Below, in pieces: positions 8,844-18,165 of a stretch of DNA of 64,000 nucleotides (its first letter is position 1; every line of letters starts with the position of its first letter). The position numbers and the translations under genes are program-made. The DNA is taken from positions 1 through 64,000 of the forward strand of contig CAIQVJ010000117.1 in NCBI GenBank assembly GCA_903875225.1. Direction: 5' to 3'. Source of the DNA: an uncultured Pseudomonadota bacterium. GTDB taxonomy: Bacteria; Myxococcota_A; UBA796; SXON01. Under the pieces are notes generated by a model. It made no database searches and had not been told where the DNA came from. It saw only the letters and a list, made by a program, of their open reading frames with translations.

Positions 8844-11800
8844 GGGCCAGCTCCCCGGCGTCGTCGGCCTCATCGCCCTCGGCGTCCGACAACAGGTTCC
8901 GCGGGATCGACCGCCCCCACCACCAGCGCCCGGCCTCGGCGAGCTCGCCAAACTTCAGCCCGGAGCTGCGTGCCTGCGACAGAAAGGCCTGCCACCCGCC
9001 CTCGGTCGGCGGGAGCACGGTCACGCCCGCCGTTCCGGACGCAGCACCCGCGTTGACCACCCTCAGTCCCGATGGGGCGACCACGGGGATCCGCTGCGCC
9101 TGGGCATTGTAGTAGGACACCTTCGCGAGCGAACCGATGACGACGTCCCCAACCTGCGGCCAGATCCGCTCGACCCAGGCGTCGGAGGCATGCTCCCAGG
9201 CGAGCCCCGGCCAGTCGCCCGAGTAGCGCAGCCGATCGTTCGCGATCTGCCCGACCGCCTTCACGGTCGCGGCTTCCTCGTCGGCCGGGAAGGTGGCGCC
9301 GTAGAGGTGCGGCTTGAGCGCCGTGAACCGGGCATCGTCGGCCTTTGCGAGCTTCCACGCCCCCTCGCCCGCTGCTCGGGTGGCGATCTGCCCATCCTTT
9401 GTGACCCGCCCGAACTCGACGTACTCGACGCGCGAGGCGTTCCACGCGCTGGGGACGCCGATCCGCAGTCCCTGGTACAAGGGGCCGCCGCCGTCGGCGA
9501 CGATCACCGCGTTGTCCCGGACCACCGTGGCGGTCACGGCCCACGGCCAGGCCTCGACGTTCATCCGCGACAGGTGCTTGAGGCGCTCCTCGGCCTCTCC
9601 GCGCAACCGGGCCGCCTCGGTAGCGTCCTTCGTGCGCTCCGCGCTCCGGAACCGGGCGTTGATCCCCCGCAGCAACTTGGACGCTTCGAGCGCGATCTTC
9701 TTCCTGGCCTCGGCCTCGCGCTGGGCGCGAACTGCGGCGAGCCGGGCGCGGGTCTGCTCGGGGTTGCGCGAGATCATCAGCAGGATCTCCTCGGGCCCCA
9801 TGTCCATCTGCGCGCCGGGGTTGTTCGTGTCCCGGTTCTGTCCGTTCAGCAATTCCACCATCCAGCCGCGTTTGCCCTGGATGAGGTTGAACCGAAGTCC
9901 ATCCTGGCTTCTTCGCGCAAAGTAGTAGTAGATCGAGATGGCGGAGAGCGTGTTGCCCTGCCGGACGCCGCGCCCGTTCCGCTGCTGCAACGTCGCAGGC
10001 TCCCAAGGCAGGTCGAGGTGGTGGATCGCGCAGGTCCGCGTCTGCAGATCGATGCCTTCATAGGCGATGGCGTTGGCGATCACGACGTCAAACTTGGGCA
10101 GGATCCCCTCGTCCGGCTCGCCGTTGAATTCCTTGGCGATGCGCTGGCGGTCGGCGGCGTTGGGGGCGACCTCGGCGTTGAGCACGCCGATCCGGTCGGC
10201 CGCGATGCCCGAGCGGATCAACACCGAACGGACCCAGCGGTGCGCGGCGATGTTGTCGACGAACACGATGTGACCGCAGGTCCGCTGGGCGAGCACGCGC
10301 TCGGCGAGCGCCTCGAACTTAGGGGAGCTCGGGTCATCCACGGTGTCGGCGTTCTTCCAGTTGTAGCCCTCGTCGAGCCGCGCATGGATGGCGACGAGCG
10401 CCATGCGAGCGAGCAAACCGAGGATCTTCGACTTCTGGCTCGGGTCGTCGGACTTGAGCGCGGCCTCGATCTCTCGGACGTACCTATCGTATTTGGCGTC
10501 CTGGCCAGCATCCATGTCCACCTCGACCATCTCGACCTTCGGATCGGGGAGCTTCAGGCCCACCTCTTCGGCGGTCTTGAACTCGCCGTAGCGAAGGATC
10601 GTGTCGCGCAGCTCGTGCAGGTTCTGGAACCCGACGACCGCGCCGCGCTCCTCGACCTCCATCGTAGGCGTGACGACCTCCTTGATCTCGATCCGCAGGT
10701 AGCGATCGATGAACTGTTCGGGGTCGCGGATGCCCATCCGACGCCAGGCCTCGGGGTCGACGTACTGGATCAGGTTGTAGAATTCGAGCGGCGAATTCTT
10801 GGCGGGGGTCGCGGAGAGTAGGACGACGCCCGTGCCACCGGTCTTCTTGCGGACAGCTGCGCATCGAAAATCGAGCTGCCACGCGCGCTTGGACCCGTCG
10901 CCGGGGTTGCCCATGAAGCGCGGGACGCCGCCCTCTCTGTCCTCGGGGAGGTACAAATTCTTGTAGTTTTGTGCCTCATCGACCAAGAGAAGGTCAACGC
11001 CTATGTCGTCCCAGGCGATGCCCGGATCGTAGTCCCAACCCTCGGCGAGCTCCATCTGTTGGGCGACCCACGCGGCCATGCCCTCCCGCAGGATCGCCTC
11101 GTCCCGCTCCGACAGCTTCTTCCGCTTCGCGGCGTTGCGACGGCGCAGCGCCACCTCCCGCTGGATCGCCTCGGTCTTCTCCGCGTAGGCGCGCACGGCC
11201 TTCTCGTTCATGCGCGTCCGACCGAGCGCGGTGTACGTCAGCAGCACGGCGTCGTACTCCCCGGCCTGGAACCGGGTCCACTTCTCGGCCCGCTCCTCGG
11301 CGGTGTCGGTGTCGCTCGTCTCCAGGCCCTTCCGGTCACCCCGGCTGATGGTCTTCTTCTTCGAGCCGATCACCGCGACCCGGTAGTCAGGCAGCGCCAT
11401 CGCAAAGTCGTTGTGCCACTTCCAGACGATCGAGTTGGGAACCAACACAACCGGACGCTTGCACCAACCCTCCTGACGGGCACGCGCCAGAACGGCGAGG
11501 CCCGTGTAGGTCTTGCCGACACCCACGTCGAACGCCAACAAGCCGCCACGATTGGCCAGAATGCGGCGTGCGCCAGCGACCTGGTGAGGGTCGAGGCGGA
11601 TCGCACGCTCGCCCGGTCGCAGGGACGACGCAGGCCGGTGACCGCGACCGCTGGTCCATCGTGCAATGGCAAGGGGCTCGGCCGTGTAGCTCGGGGCGAT
11701 GTAGCCGCGGAACTGGCGGTTGTAGGCGTGCTCGATGGAGAGCCGTCGTTCGGGCGTTGCACCTGCCCACCCCTTGAAGCTCACGTCCCACTCGGCCGCC

Positions 11801-14004
11801 TTCTTCATGCGGATCTTGTCGATGTCCTTCTCGTTGTCGTCGTCGAACTTCTTCGACGGCGAGAACATCGTCTTGTCGTGGTTGATCCAGCCGAGGATGA
11901 GCAGCACCTCGGGGTGCATGTCACGGCTCTTCTTCGAGAGTTCGTCGTACTGCCAGCCCTTCGGGGCGAGCAGCCCGCCCTGCCGCACGAATTCAACGTC
12001 GTCGTAGCCGGTGTACGTCGAGTTGACCCAGCTCGCGACCATGTCGAGCGGGAGCCAGCCCTGACGAGCGGAGACGCCCTCGATGTCATCGAAGATCGCG
12101 GGCTTGATCACGTCGAGCAACCGCTGGACCTGCGCCTTGGCTTGCGCATCGTCCGGACGCGGCGTCGCCCTGTCCATCTTGGGCCAGAGCGAGCCCGACA
12201 GGTAGACTTCGGAAGGGAGCAGATCGGTGAAGCTGTCGCCGTCGAGGCACCAGCCAGCGGCCAGGATCTTGGCGCGGACGACGGCAGCCGGGAACCGGCC
12301 GCCGAGCCCAACGTGGTAGTCGACCAGTGCCGGGAGCGTGAGCGCACGGGCAACGCGAAAAAGGTGCTCGGCCTGGGCGACGACGTCGTCCGCCCGCCCG
12401 GTGAACCGGGGCTCGATCGCGGGCGGCTTGCGGCGCAGGCCGTCGATAAGGTGCCCGGCCCGGTCGAACGCCGTCAAAAACCGCTCGGCCCCGGTGTTCC
12501 CGCCACGCGCCAGCTTCACCAGATCGATCGACCCGTGCGGGTTGCCATTCGAGGTGTGCCAGGCGGTAAGCCCATCAAACAGCTCGGGCCACAGCAGCGA
12601 CGCCTCCTCGCTCTCCGCGCTGACCTGCGCGAGGTACTTGTCCACCCGGAAGCCGAGCAATACCGCGCTGGCCAGTTCGCGGGGGAGGTTGGTCACGTCG
12701 GCGACGTCGTCGGTTCGGGTGACGCCGACTCGTCCGGCCTTGCCGCCGTCGGCCGCCTGCCTGGGGGCAAGTGCGACCGTGCAATCCGCGCAGATCGGGC
12801 GTTCGACGAGGTTCGGGAGCGTCGTGAACTCGCCCTGGACTTGATAGCCCCAGCGCGGCTTGGCGGTCTGGTCGTCCTCGCCGCGGTCGTCCCCGACCTC
12901 GCGGCCGAGGATGTGGCGCGGGTACTCCTTGAAGTACCCGCCCGCGAGGATGCCCGCGTCGCCGGGATCGACGGCGTCCAGCTCGCCACCGCGCGCACGG
13001 AAGAACAGCAGGTCGGTGACGAGCATGGCACCGGGGAAGATGGCTTCGCGCCGCCGCTCGTTGATGCTCGGCAGACGGAACGCCGACGCGAGGTGATGCC
13101 GCTTCAGCACTTTTTCACGCAGCGCGACGAACTGGGCGGTCCGGGAGGTCAGAAACCCGGCAGGGACGAGGAACACGCCGAGCCCATCGGGTGCGAGAAG
13201 ATCCAGTCCCCGGCGGAGAAAGTAGTGGTACGCCATCTTTTCCCTGTAGGCGCGGTCCGGATCCTCCGCGACGGAGCCGCCCCGGATGCCGTAGGGCGGG
13301 TTGGCCACGACGAGGCCCAGCCGACCCTGCGCCGCCGGTCCTTTTTCACGAACCCACCGCTCGAACGGCGCGAGCATCAGATCCACGTCCGGCCGGAGGA
13401 CATGCAGCATCCGGGCCGACAGCTCGGACCACTCGACGGCGTGCCAGGTCAGGCCGGGGACCGGCTCGAACGCCTTCAAAAAGCGGCCGATGCCCGCGGA
13501 CGGTTCGAGCGCCTGGACCGTGCCGCCATCGTGCGGCAGACCGGGGACCAACGGAGCCACCAAACGCGCAACTTCACGAGCTACAACGCTGGGAGTGTAG
13601 AATTCATGCACCAGCCCTCGCGACTCAGGAGCGGGGAATCCTGCGGGAAATTTCCCGGCCGCCGCCTCGATGGAGAGCCCGCCCCAGCCCGAGTACCCGG
13701 CCAGCACCGCGCGCTCGGCCGCCGACGGCGCGCGTTTCTGCTCGTACAGATACGCCGCCGTCGCCATCGCGCTGATGTTGGCTGCCGTCCGCTTCGACGC
13801 CGACCAGTGCTCGGGGATGTCGGGCAGCGCGACGTCATCGACATCGTCGCCGAGCATCCCGCCGAGCTGGGACTGCACCAGCCCTTCGAGCTGGTCGCGG
13901 TAGCGGGCGAAGAAGCTGGTGACATAGTCCTCGGCGATGCGGCCGCGGACCTGGGCAGCGACGAGGGGGATCACGCGATCGAGGAAGGCGGCGGCGGCGG
14001 TCAT
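8830..14004 (-). CDS. DarB-like N6-adenine methyltransferase-SF2 helicase fusion
   Basis: The protein has 1724 residues. The N-terminal half holds an adenine-methyltransferase domain: motif I LEPSAGIGRF (about 167-176) and the catalytic NPPY (about 235-238), preceded by the conserved YSGWGGL. The C-terminal half is a superfamily 2 helicase: Walker A DVGVGKT near 825, DEAQ near 1008, SATPAKNSP near 1066 and the arginine-finger motif QRNGRGVRQG near 1343. This architecture is known from phage P1 DarB and relatives on plasmids and ICEs, which protect incoming DNA from restriction; some are carried in virions. The ATG overlaps the stop of the upstream membrane-protein gene. An enzyme of about 190 kDa is a large investment and suggests a mobile element whose DNA must enter new hosts. 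Confidence 0.9.
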   Translation of the reverse strand: MTAAAAFLDRVIPLVAAQVRGRIAEDYVTSFFARYRDQLEGLVQSQLGGMLGDDVDDVALPDIPEHWSASKRTAANISAMATAAYLYEQKRAPSAAERAVLAGYSGWGGLSIEAAAGKFPAGFPAPESRGLVHEFYTPSVVAREVARLVAPLVPGLPHDGGTVQALEPSAGIGRFLKAFEPVPGLTWHAVEWSELSARMLHVLRPDVDLMLAPFERWVREKGPAAQGRLGLVVANPPYGIRGGSVAEDPDRAYREKMAYHYFLRRGLDLLAPDGLGVFLVPAGFLTSRTAQFVALREKVLKRHHLASAFRLPSINERRREAIFPGAMLVTDLLFFRARGGELDAVDPGDAGILAGGYFKEYPRHILGREVGDDRGEDDQTAKPRWGYQVQGEFTTLPNLVERPICADCTVALAPRQAADGGKAGRVGVTRTDDVADVTNLPRELASAVLLGFRVDKYLAQVSAESEEASLLWPELFDGLTAWHTSNGNPHGSIDLVKLARGGNTGAERFLTAFDRAGHLIDGLRRKPPAIEPRFTGRADDVVAQAEHLFRVARALTLPALVDYHVGLGGRFPAAVVRAKILAAGWCLDGDSFTDLLPSEVYLSGSLWPKMDRATPRPDDAQAKAQVQRLLDVIKPAIFDDIEGVSARQGWLPLDMVASWVNSTYTGYDDVEFVRQGGLLAPKGWQYDELSKKSRDMHPEVLLILGWINHDKTMFSPSKKFDDDNEKDIDKIRMKKAAEWDVSFKGWAGATPERRLSIEHAYNRQFRGYIAPSYTAEPLAIARWTSGRGHRPASSLRPGERAIRLDPHQVAGARRILANRGGLLAFDVGVGKTYTGLAVLARARQEGWCKRPVVLVPNSIVWKWHNDFAMALPDYRVAVIGSKKKTISRGDRKGLETSDTDTAEERAEKWTRFQAGEYDAVLLTYTALGRTRMNEKAVRAYAEKTEAIQREVALRRRNAAKRKKLSERDEAILREGMAAWVAQQMELAEGWDYDPGIAWDDIGVDLLLVDEAQNYKNLYLPEDREGGVPRFMGNPGDGSKRAWQLDFRCAAVRKKTGGTGVVLLSATPAKNSPLEFYNLIQYVDPEAWRRMGIRDPEQFIDRYLRIEIKEVVTPTMEVEERGAVVGFQNLHELRDTILRYGEFKTAEEVGLKLPDPKVEMVEVDMDAGQDAKYDRYVREIEAALKSDDPSQKSKILGLLARMALVAIHARLDEGYNWKNADTVDDPSSPKFEALAERVLAQRTCGHIVFVDNIAAHRWVRSVLIRSGIAADRIGVLNAEVAPNAADRQRIAKEFNGEPDEGILPKFDVVIANAIAYEGIDLQTRTCAIHHLDLPWEPATLQQRNGRGVRQGNTLSAISIYYYFARRSQDGLRFNLIQGKRGWMVELLNGQNRDTNNPGAQMDMGPEEILLMISRNPEQTRARLAAVRAQREAEARKKIALEASKLLRGINARFRSAERTKDATEAARLRGEAEERLKHLSRMNVEAWPWAVTATVVRDNAVIVADGGGPLYQGLRIGVPSAWNASRVEYVEFGRVTKDGQIATRAAGEGAWKLAKADDARFTALKPHLYGATFPADEEAATVKAVGQIANDRLRYSGDWPGLAWEHASDAWVERIWPQVGDVVIGSLAKVSYYNAQAQRIPVVAPSGLRVVNAGAASGTAGVTVLPPTEGGWQAFLSQARSSGLKFGELAEAGRWWWGRSIPRNLLSDAEGDEADDAGELAHVAK

Positions 14005-14309
14005 TTTTCAGTATCCTTGAGCTTGCGGTCCGCGAGATCCTTCAGGATCTGGCGGTCGGTGTCGGAGAGCTCGACGCGCAGGGTCAGCGACGCCCCGCGC
14101 CCGAGCATGAAGGCCCCCCAGACGAGCGCCCCGTAGGGTCCGAGGGTGAGCAGGTAGTCGGACGGGGACGTTGCCGGGAGGGTCGCGACCGGCCCAGGCA
14201 GCGTCGGGATGGCGACGGGCGCGGGAGCGGCGGCGTCCCCGGCAAACACGTTGCCCGCCAGGCTCGCGAGGAGCAGGCCGGGGCCGATCCAGTGAAGGCG
14301 GCGGTTCAT
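14001..14309 (-). CDS. Small membrane protein with signal-like N-terminus
   Basis: The protein is 102 residues. A basic start (MNRRL) leads into a hydrophobic stretch (about 9-24) like a signal peptide. A Pro/Ala-rich spacer follows, then a second hydrophobic helix (about 53-70) and a charged C-terminal tail ending in KDTEK. The ATG overlaps the upstream stop (ATGA), and the gene's own stop overlaps the start of the DarB-like gene. The topology suggests a single-pass protein with its tail in the cytoplasm. Holin-like or spanin-like function is possible next to a lysozyme gene, but no family was recognised. Confidence 0.6.
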   Translation of the reverse strand: MNRRLHWIGPGLLLASLAGNVFAGDAAAPAPVAIPTLPGPVATLPATSPSDYLLTLGPYGALVWGAFMLGRGASLTLRVELSDTDRQILKDLADRKLKDTEK

Positions 14310-16264
14310 CGGGACACCGCGCGCGGGGGGCTCGCAGTGGGTCGGCTCGTCGGAACCGGGCAGCTTTCGCGCGTGGTCAGCTTGAATTTTTCAAGCCACT
14401 CCGGGCCGAGCTCGTTCCGGATGCGCTGGAGCGAGCCACGGGTCCGGGCGTTCGACCAGTCATCGTTGAGCGCCTGCTTCCAGCTTCGGCCGTGCTCTTT
14501 GGCATAGGCGGCGACTGCGGCATGCTCGGCGTCCGTGAGCGACCGGTGCCGGGAGACCGCGGGCATGGACTCCCGCGTCGCGGTCGTCGCCGGCCGCATC
14601 GACTGGGCAGCGGCGGCGATGGCCTGCGCGAAAGCGTCCATCAGCACTTTGTCCTTGGCAGGATCACCCGTCGCCGGCTTCGGAGCCCGCGGGGCTCGCG
14701 TCGTCGCCACCCGCTGCGGGGGCGCGGCGGGCGGCCAGACCGGCTGCATCGTCGCCGTGCCCTTGCCGGTCGGAGCTGCGGCGCGGGGCGCGGCGCGCAA
14801 GTCGGACGCGGCGACCGTCTCGGCGAGGTCGCCGCCCTCGATCGTCATGTCCACCGACCCGTCCGCGCGGACGTCCCGGACGACCCAGACCCGGCCCTTC
14901 CAGGTCACGCGGTCGCCCCAGGTCCAACCGGCTTCGCGCTGACCGATGCTCGTCGCGGCCTGGTCGGCGGTCCGGTGCGGGATGTCGAGCTTCTTCTGCC
15001 CGCCTGCGCACTGCTTGCCGGCCCTGGCCGCAGCGAGCGCGACCCGCTCGGCGATGCGCCGGAGCGTGGTCACGATGTCGGGCTTCTCGCCCCGCGCGAG
15101 GGCAGCGTGCGCCTGCTCGTAGGCGTCGGCGGCGCGTCGCACGTCCTCCATCGCCATCTGCTGCTCCTTCCCGGTGCACAGCGGCGAGCGGATCAGCGAC
15201 TGCGCGTGCCGGATCAACTTCCCTGCGCGCTGCAAAAGCTCGGGGGCCTCGGTCGAACCCCAGAGGCTGTCGGCCATGACCTCGATCGCGTGCGCCTCCG
15301 CCTGGACCCCCTCGGCGATGTTGGCGGTAGACGTCGGGCAGCTCGGCACCTTCGGGGTCGGCAGGTCGTCGAGCGCCGGGATGGTCACGATCCCCGGCAT
15401 CTCCGACAACCCGAAGGCGTCCGCGATCTCCGGAGAGACGGTCGCGGTCGGCGCGCCGCGCGTCAGCGCCGAGGCGTGCTTCTGGGCCTTGCCCTTCTCG
15501 TTCGGCCCGAACAGGGCGACGGTCGCGCCCACCGCATTGACGACGGCCCATCCCGTCGCCGTCTGCGCGGCCGTGAACGTGCTGCGGCCAGCGTACCGGC
15601 TGGTGCGGTCCTTCGGCTCGCGGTCGGGCCGAACTGGGTAGCGGGCGGCAAACTCGGGATCGACCGTGTTCCGGCGGTGGGTGTCGCGAAAGCTGCACGC
15701 CTCGGACACGAGCCCGATCACCAGCCCCATCCCGGCCTGGACGGTCTCCGCAAGGCTGGACCGCGTGACGCTCTCCTGCTTCTGCTTCGAGAACCACTTG
15801 GTCGAACGCCCGAAGCTGGCGGTCCATCGACCGTCCGGCGTCGAGGTGACCTTGAGCTCGCCATACGACGCGACCTTGCGGGCGAGCGTGACCGACGGCG
15901 CGCCGTTGACGCAGTGCAGCGCGCCAGTCCACTTGCCCTTGAGCGTAGCAGGGCCCGCAGGCGGCGGGCTTGCCTTCGCCTTCCGCAACTCGGCCAGCGC
16001 GTCGTCCGGCGAGACAGCGAGCTCGGGCGGATGCGACGGGGCCAGCCCCAGGTCGGTGCGCCAGACCATCGCGGGCTGCTTCCGCATCTGGTGGAGCAGG
16101 AACGCCGTGTTGTCGCGCGGGCGCATGACGAACGCGACCTCGCCACCACACGCGCGCCCGTAGGCGGTGATCAGGCGGGGCAGGTCCTCGCTCGCGCCGA
16201 GGATGGCGAGGACGAAGCGCTCTGGCTTGTGGGCGTCGGGCTGTGCGTTGGCTTGGGCGGTCAT
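14306..16264 (-). CDS. Large hypothetical protein of the minus-strand operon
   Basis: The protein is 652 residues. The ATG lies in the sequence GGAGTTTTTGAAAAATGACC, with a clear GGAG site. The N-terminal 100 residues look alpha/beta (ERFVLAILGAS). The middle has a possible membrane-proximal Gly-rich stretch (AGMGLVIGLV, about 180). A helical Ala-rich block follows at about 330-430, then a small beta-barrel-like segment (WTWGDRVTWKGRVWVVRDV), a Pro/Ala linker and a basic helical C-terminus. No Walker motif is present. No family was recognised. Its place next to the DarB-like gene recalls how P1 dar genes are paired, but similarity to DarA was not detected. Confidence 0.6.
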   Translation of the reverse strand: MTAQANAQPDAHKPERFVLAILGASEDLPRLITAYGRACGGEVAFVMRPRDNTAFLLHQMRKQPAMVWRTDLGLAPSHPPELAVSPDDALAELRKAKASPPPAGPATLKGKWTGALHCVNGAPSVTLARKVASYGELKVTSTPDGRWTASFGRSTKWFSKQKQESVTRSSLAETVQAGMGLVIGLVSEACSFRDTHRRNTVDPEFAARYPVRPDREPKDRTSRYAGRSTFTAAQTATGWAVVNAVGATVALFGPNEKGKAQKHASALTRGAPTATVSPEIADAFGLSEMPGIVTIPALDDLPTPKVPSCPTSTANIAEGVQAEAHAIEVMADSLWGSTEAPELLQRAGKLIRHAQSLIRSPLCTGKEQQMAMEDVRRAADAYEQAHAALARGEKPDIVTTLRRIAERVALAAARAGKQCAGGQKKLDIPHRTADQAATSIGQREAGWTWGDRVTWKGRVWVVRDVRADGSVDMTIEGGDLAETVAASDLRAAPRAAAPTGKGTATMQPVWPPAAPPQRVATTRAPRAPKPATGDPAKDKVLMDAFAQAIAAAAQSMRPATTATRESMPAVSRHRSLTDAEHAAVAAYAKEHGRSWKQALNDDWSNARTRGSLQRIRNELGPEWLEKFKLTTRESCPVPTSRPTASPPRAVSR

Positions 16265-16277
16265 TTTTCAAAAACTC

Positions 16278-16931
16278 CTACTTTCTGCTGCTGCTGAACC
16301 ACCAGACGGCACCGCCTGCGGCTGCAAGGGTGAGCGCGCCGACCACGAGGGCGGCGCCGTTCCCGGAGCCGGGCGGCTTCGGGGCGTCGGGGGCGGGAGG
16401 GGGCGCGCCAGGGTTGGCGTTTGCGAGGGTCCTCGCGGACTCCGCAGCGGTCATGCGCTGCGTCTCGCGGTCCACGGTCTGGCTGTACGTCAGGATCGCG
16501 TCGGCGTCCTTCTCGTAGGCGAGCGCCCACAGGATCGCCGCGACGGTGATGCCGAGGCCGGCGATGGCGAGCACGACGGGCATCCAGCCGGTCTCCGGCT
16601 TTGCGGGCTCCGGCGTCCGGGCATCTGTGAGGTTCGCCTTGATCGTGCCGATGAGCAGGTCCACGACCGCCTCGGCCCGGTTGATCCGGAGCAGGGCGTT
16701 GCCCGCACCATCGGCGTTGGGCGACCGTCGGATGCGCTCCCGCGCGATCATCAGCAGCGCCTTGGTGGTCGCGAGCTTGCCGTAGATGCCCCAGAACCGC
16801 TCCTTCCAGGCGTCCGGGTCGGCCTCGATCGTCGCGGCGTAGCGGGCACGGAGTGTCAGGTAGTTCGCGGTCATCCGCGCCCTGAAGACGGCGAGGTCGG
16901 CCCAAGAGGTGGCGGTTTCGAGCGCGGTCAT
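16278..16931 (-). CDS. Two-pass membrane protein
   Basis: The protein is 217 residues. A soluble helical N-terminus (about 1-110) is rich in charged and aromatic residues. A transmembrane helix lies at about 120-138 (PVVLAIAGLGITVAAILWAL), and a second at about 194-212 ends in WWFSSSRK. The N-terminal helical domain is probably cytoplasmic or interior. The start is 2 bp after the upstream stop. No family was recognised. Small integral membrane proteins in a structural-type operon are a feature of membrane-containing phages, but they also occur in other element types. Confidence 0.6.
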   Translation of the reverse strand: MTALETATSWADLAVFRARMTANYLTLRARYAATIEADPDAWKERFWGIYGKLATTKALLMIARERIRRSPNADGAGNALLRINRAEAVVDLLIGTIKANLTDARTPEPAKPETGWMPVVLAIAGLGITVAAILWALAYEKDADAILTYSQTVDRETQRMTAAESARTLANANPGAPPPAPDAPKPPGSGNGAALVVGALTLAAAGGAVWWFSSSRK

Positions 16932-16933
16932 GG

Positions 16934-18163
16934 CTACCGTCCCCCCACGCGAGAACAGCGGTCACAGCCGAACTCGTCGGCGAGATCGGCGTCGAGCCAG
17001 CGCGGGACGTCGTCGGCGTCGAGGCCGAACGGGTGGTCGTCGGTCGCGACGGGGCCGGTGAGCTGCTTCGGAGCGGGTGCGGCCTCAACCTGGACGGGAG
17101 CGCCGTCAGCCTGCCCGGACTTCTTCGCGATGCCCTTCCTCACCGCCTTCATGATCATCGGCGCGAACAGGAGAGGTAGGATGCCGATCTCGTCGCCGAA
17201 GTCTGCGCGCACCGCGTTCGTCGGCACCTCGGCCACCACGAACAGCCCAGGCTTGACCTCCATCACCGCCGCCCGGAAGCCCGCGCGCACGTTGATCGCC
17301 ATGTGCTGGCCGAGCCGCGTGGTCGTGTGCGGGCCCTTCTTGTGGAACACGCCCTTCAGCTTGTCGAGCAGGTTGGGCTTGTGGCCCGGCTTCCCGGACG
17401 CGGTGCCAGCCTTCGGGCCTCCCCGTCGGCGGAGCGCGTCAAACAGGTTGCGTTTCTTTTGCGGCTCGTCCTCGCCGAAGTCCTCTTCGTCCTCCTCACG
17501 CACCGTGATCCGGACGGTGTTCGGCGAGACCTGCCGCACGACGACGCCGACCTGGAGATGCCGCTGAACGGCGCGCCGGATCATCGCACCACCGTCGGTG
17601 ATGCGGGCGCGGGAGCGGGCGACGACCGTGTTGCCGCGCCGCCTCACGATGGTCCCACCGTCTGCCTCGATCCCCCGGACCAGGAGATCCACCGGGTCAT
17701 CGTCGTCCCAACCCTCGGTCCCCTCGTCCTCCCCGGGCGGCTCCTCGTCCTCGGGGACGTTGTCGTCCTCGTCATCGGTAGGCCGACGGATCGGGAACGG
17801 TCCCGGGCGACCTGGGCGACCTGGGCGCTCCAGTCGATCTGGACGGCCCTCGCGGGCAGCCCGATCCTCACGGCGCTCATCCCGCAGATCGACGCGGTCG
17901 GGTCGCTCCACCGGCTCGGGTCGCCCTGCCCGAACCGGACCCCGCACTGGCACTGGCGCTCCTGCCAGCGGCCGAGCGACCGGCTCGCCGCCCGCGCGAC
18001 GGATGCGCTCGCGTACCTTCACGAGCTGCATGCGAAGGCTGTTGTAGCGGACGCGGTGACCGAGCTGGCCGGCCTTCTTCACGGCAGCGATGAGCTTCCC
18101 TTCGCGGGCCTGCAGGTCGATGATGTGGCGGTCACGGGGGGTGATCGGGGTGCGGCGAGGCAT
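16934..18163 (-). CDS. Modular basic/acidic protein with Arg-Pro-Asp linker
   Basis: The protein is 409 residues. The ATG has a strong GGAG site 5 bp upstream. Residues about 1-60 form a basic helical region. An Arg/Pro/Asp/Gly-rich low-complexity linker (about 60-125) and an acidic stretch (about 130-155) follow. A compact alpha/beta domain (about 155-225) then runs into another acidic patch, a KKRNLFDALRRR segment and a beta-rich C-terminal part. The last residues carry CDRC. The mix of charged linkers suggests a protein that binds nucleic acid or bridges partners. No family was recognised. Confidence 0.55.
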   Translation of the reverse strand: MPRRTPITPRDRHIIDLQAREGKLIAAVKKAGQLGHRVRYNSLRMQLVKVRERIRRAGGEPVARPLAGAPVPVRGPVRAGRPEPVERPDRVDLRDERREDRAAREGRPDRLERPGRPGRPGPFPIRRPTDDEDDNVPEDEEPPGEDEGTEGWDDDDPVDLLVRGIEADGGTIVRRRGNTVVARSRARITDGGAMIRRAVQRHLQVGVVVRQVSPNTVRITVREEDEEDFGEDEPQKKRNLFDALRRRGGPKAGTASGKPGHKPNLLDKLKGVFHKKGPHTTTRLGQHMAINVRAGFRAAVMEVKPGLFVVAEVPTNAVRADFGDEIGILPLLFAPMIMKAVRKGIAKKSGQADGAPVQVEAAPAPKQLTGPVATDDHPFGLDADDVPRWLDADLADEFGCDRCSRVGGR

Positions 18164-18165
18164 GG

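Noticed and set aside
6810..10821. Two long plus-strand frames over the lysozyme and DarB-like genes
   Set aside because: They are antisense frames rich in Arg, Gly and Val, with no ribosome-binding site or domain.
8830..14004. Type I or III restriction-modification system
   Set aside because: No specificity subunit or nuclease motif; the methyltransferase and helicase are fused in the DarB-like order.
10969..14136. Plus-strand open frame of over 1000 codons
   Set aside because: It lies entirely opposite the DarB-like gene, whose catalytic motifs are intact, and its translation has no domain.
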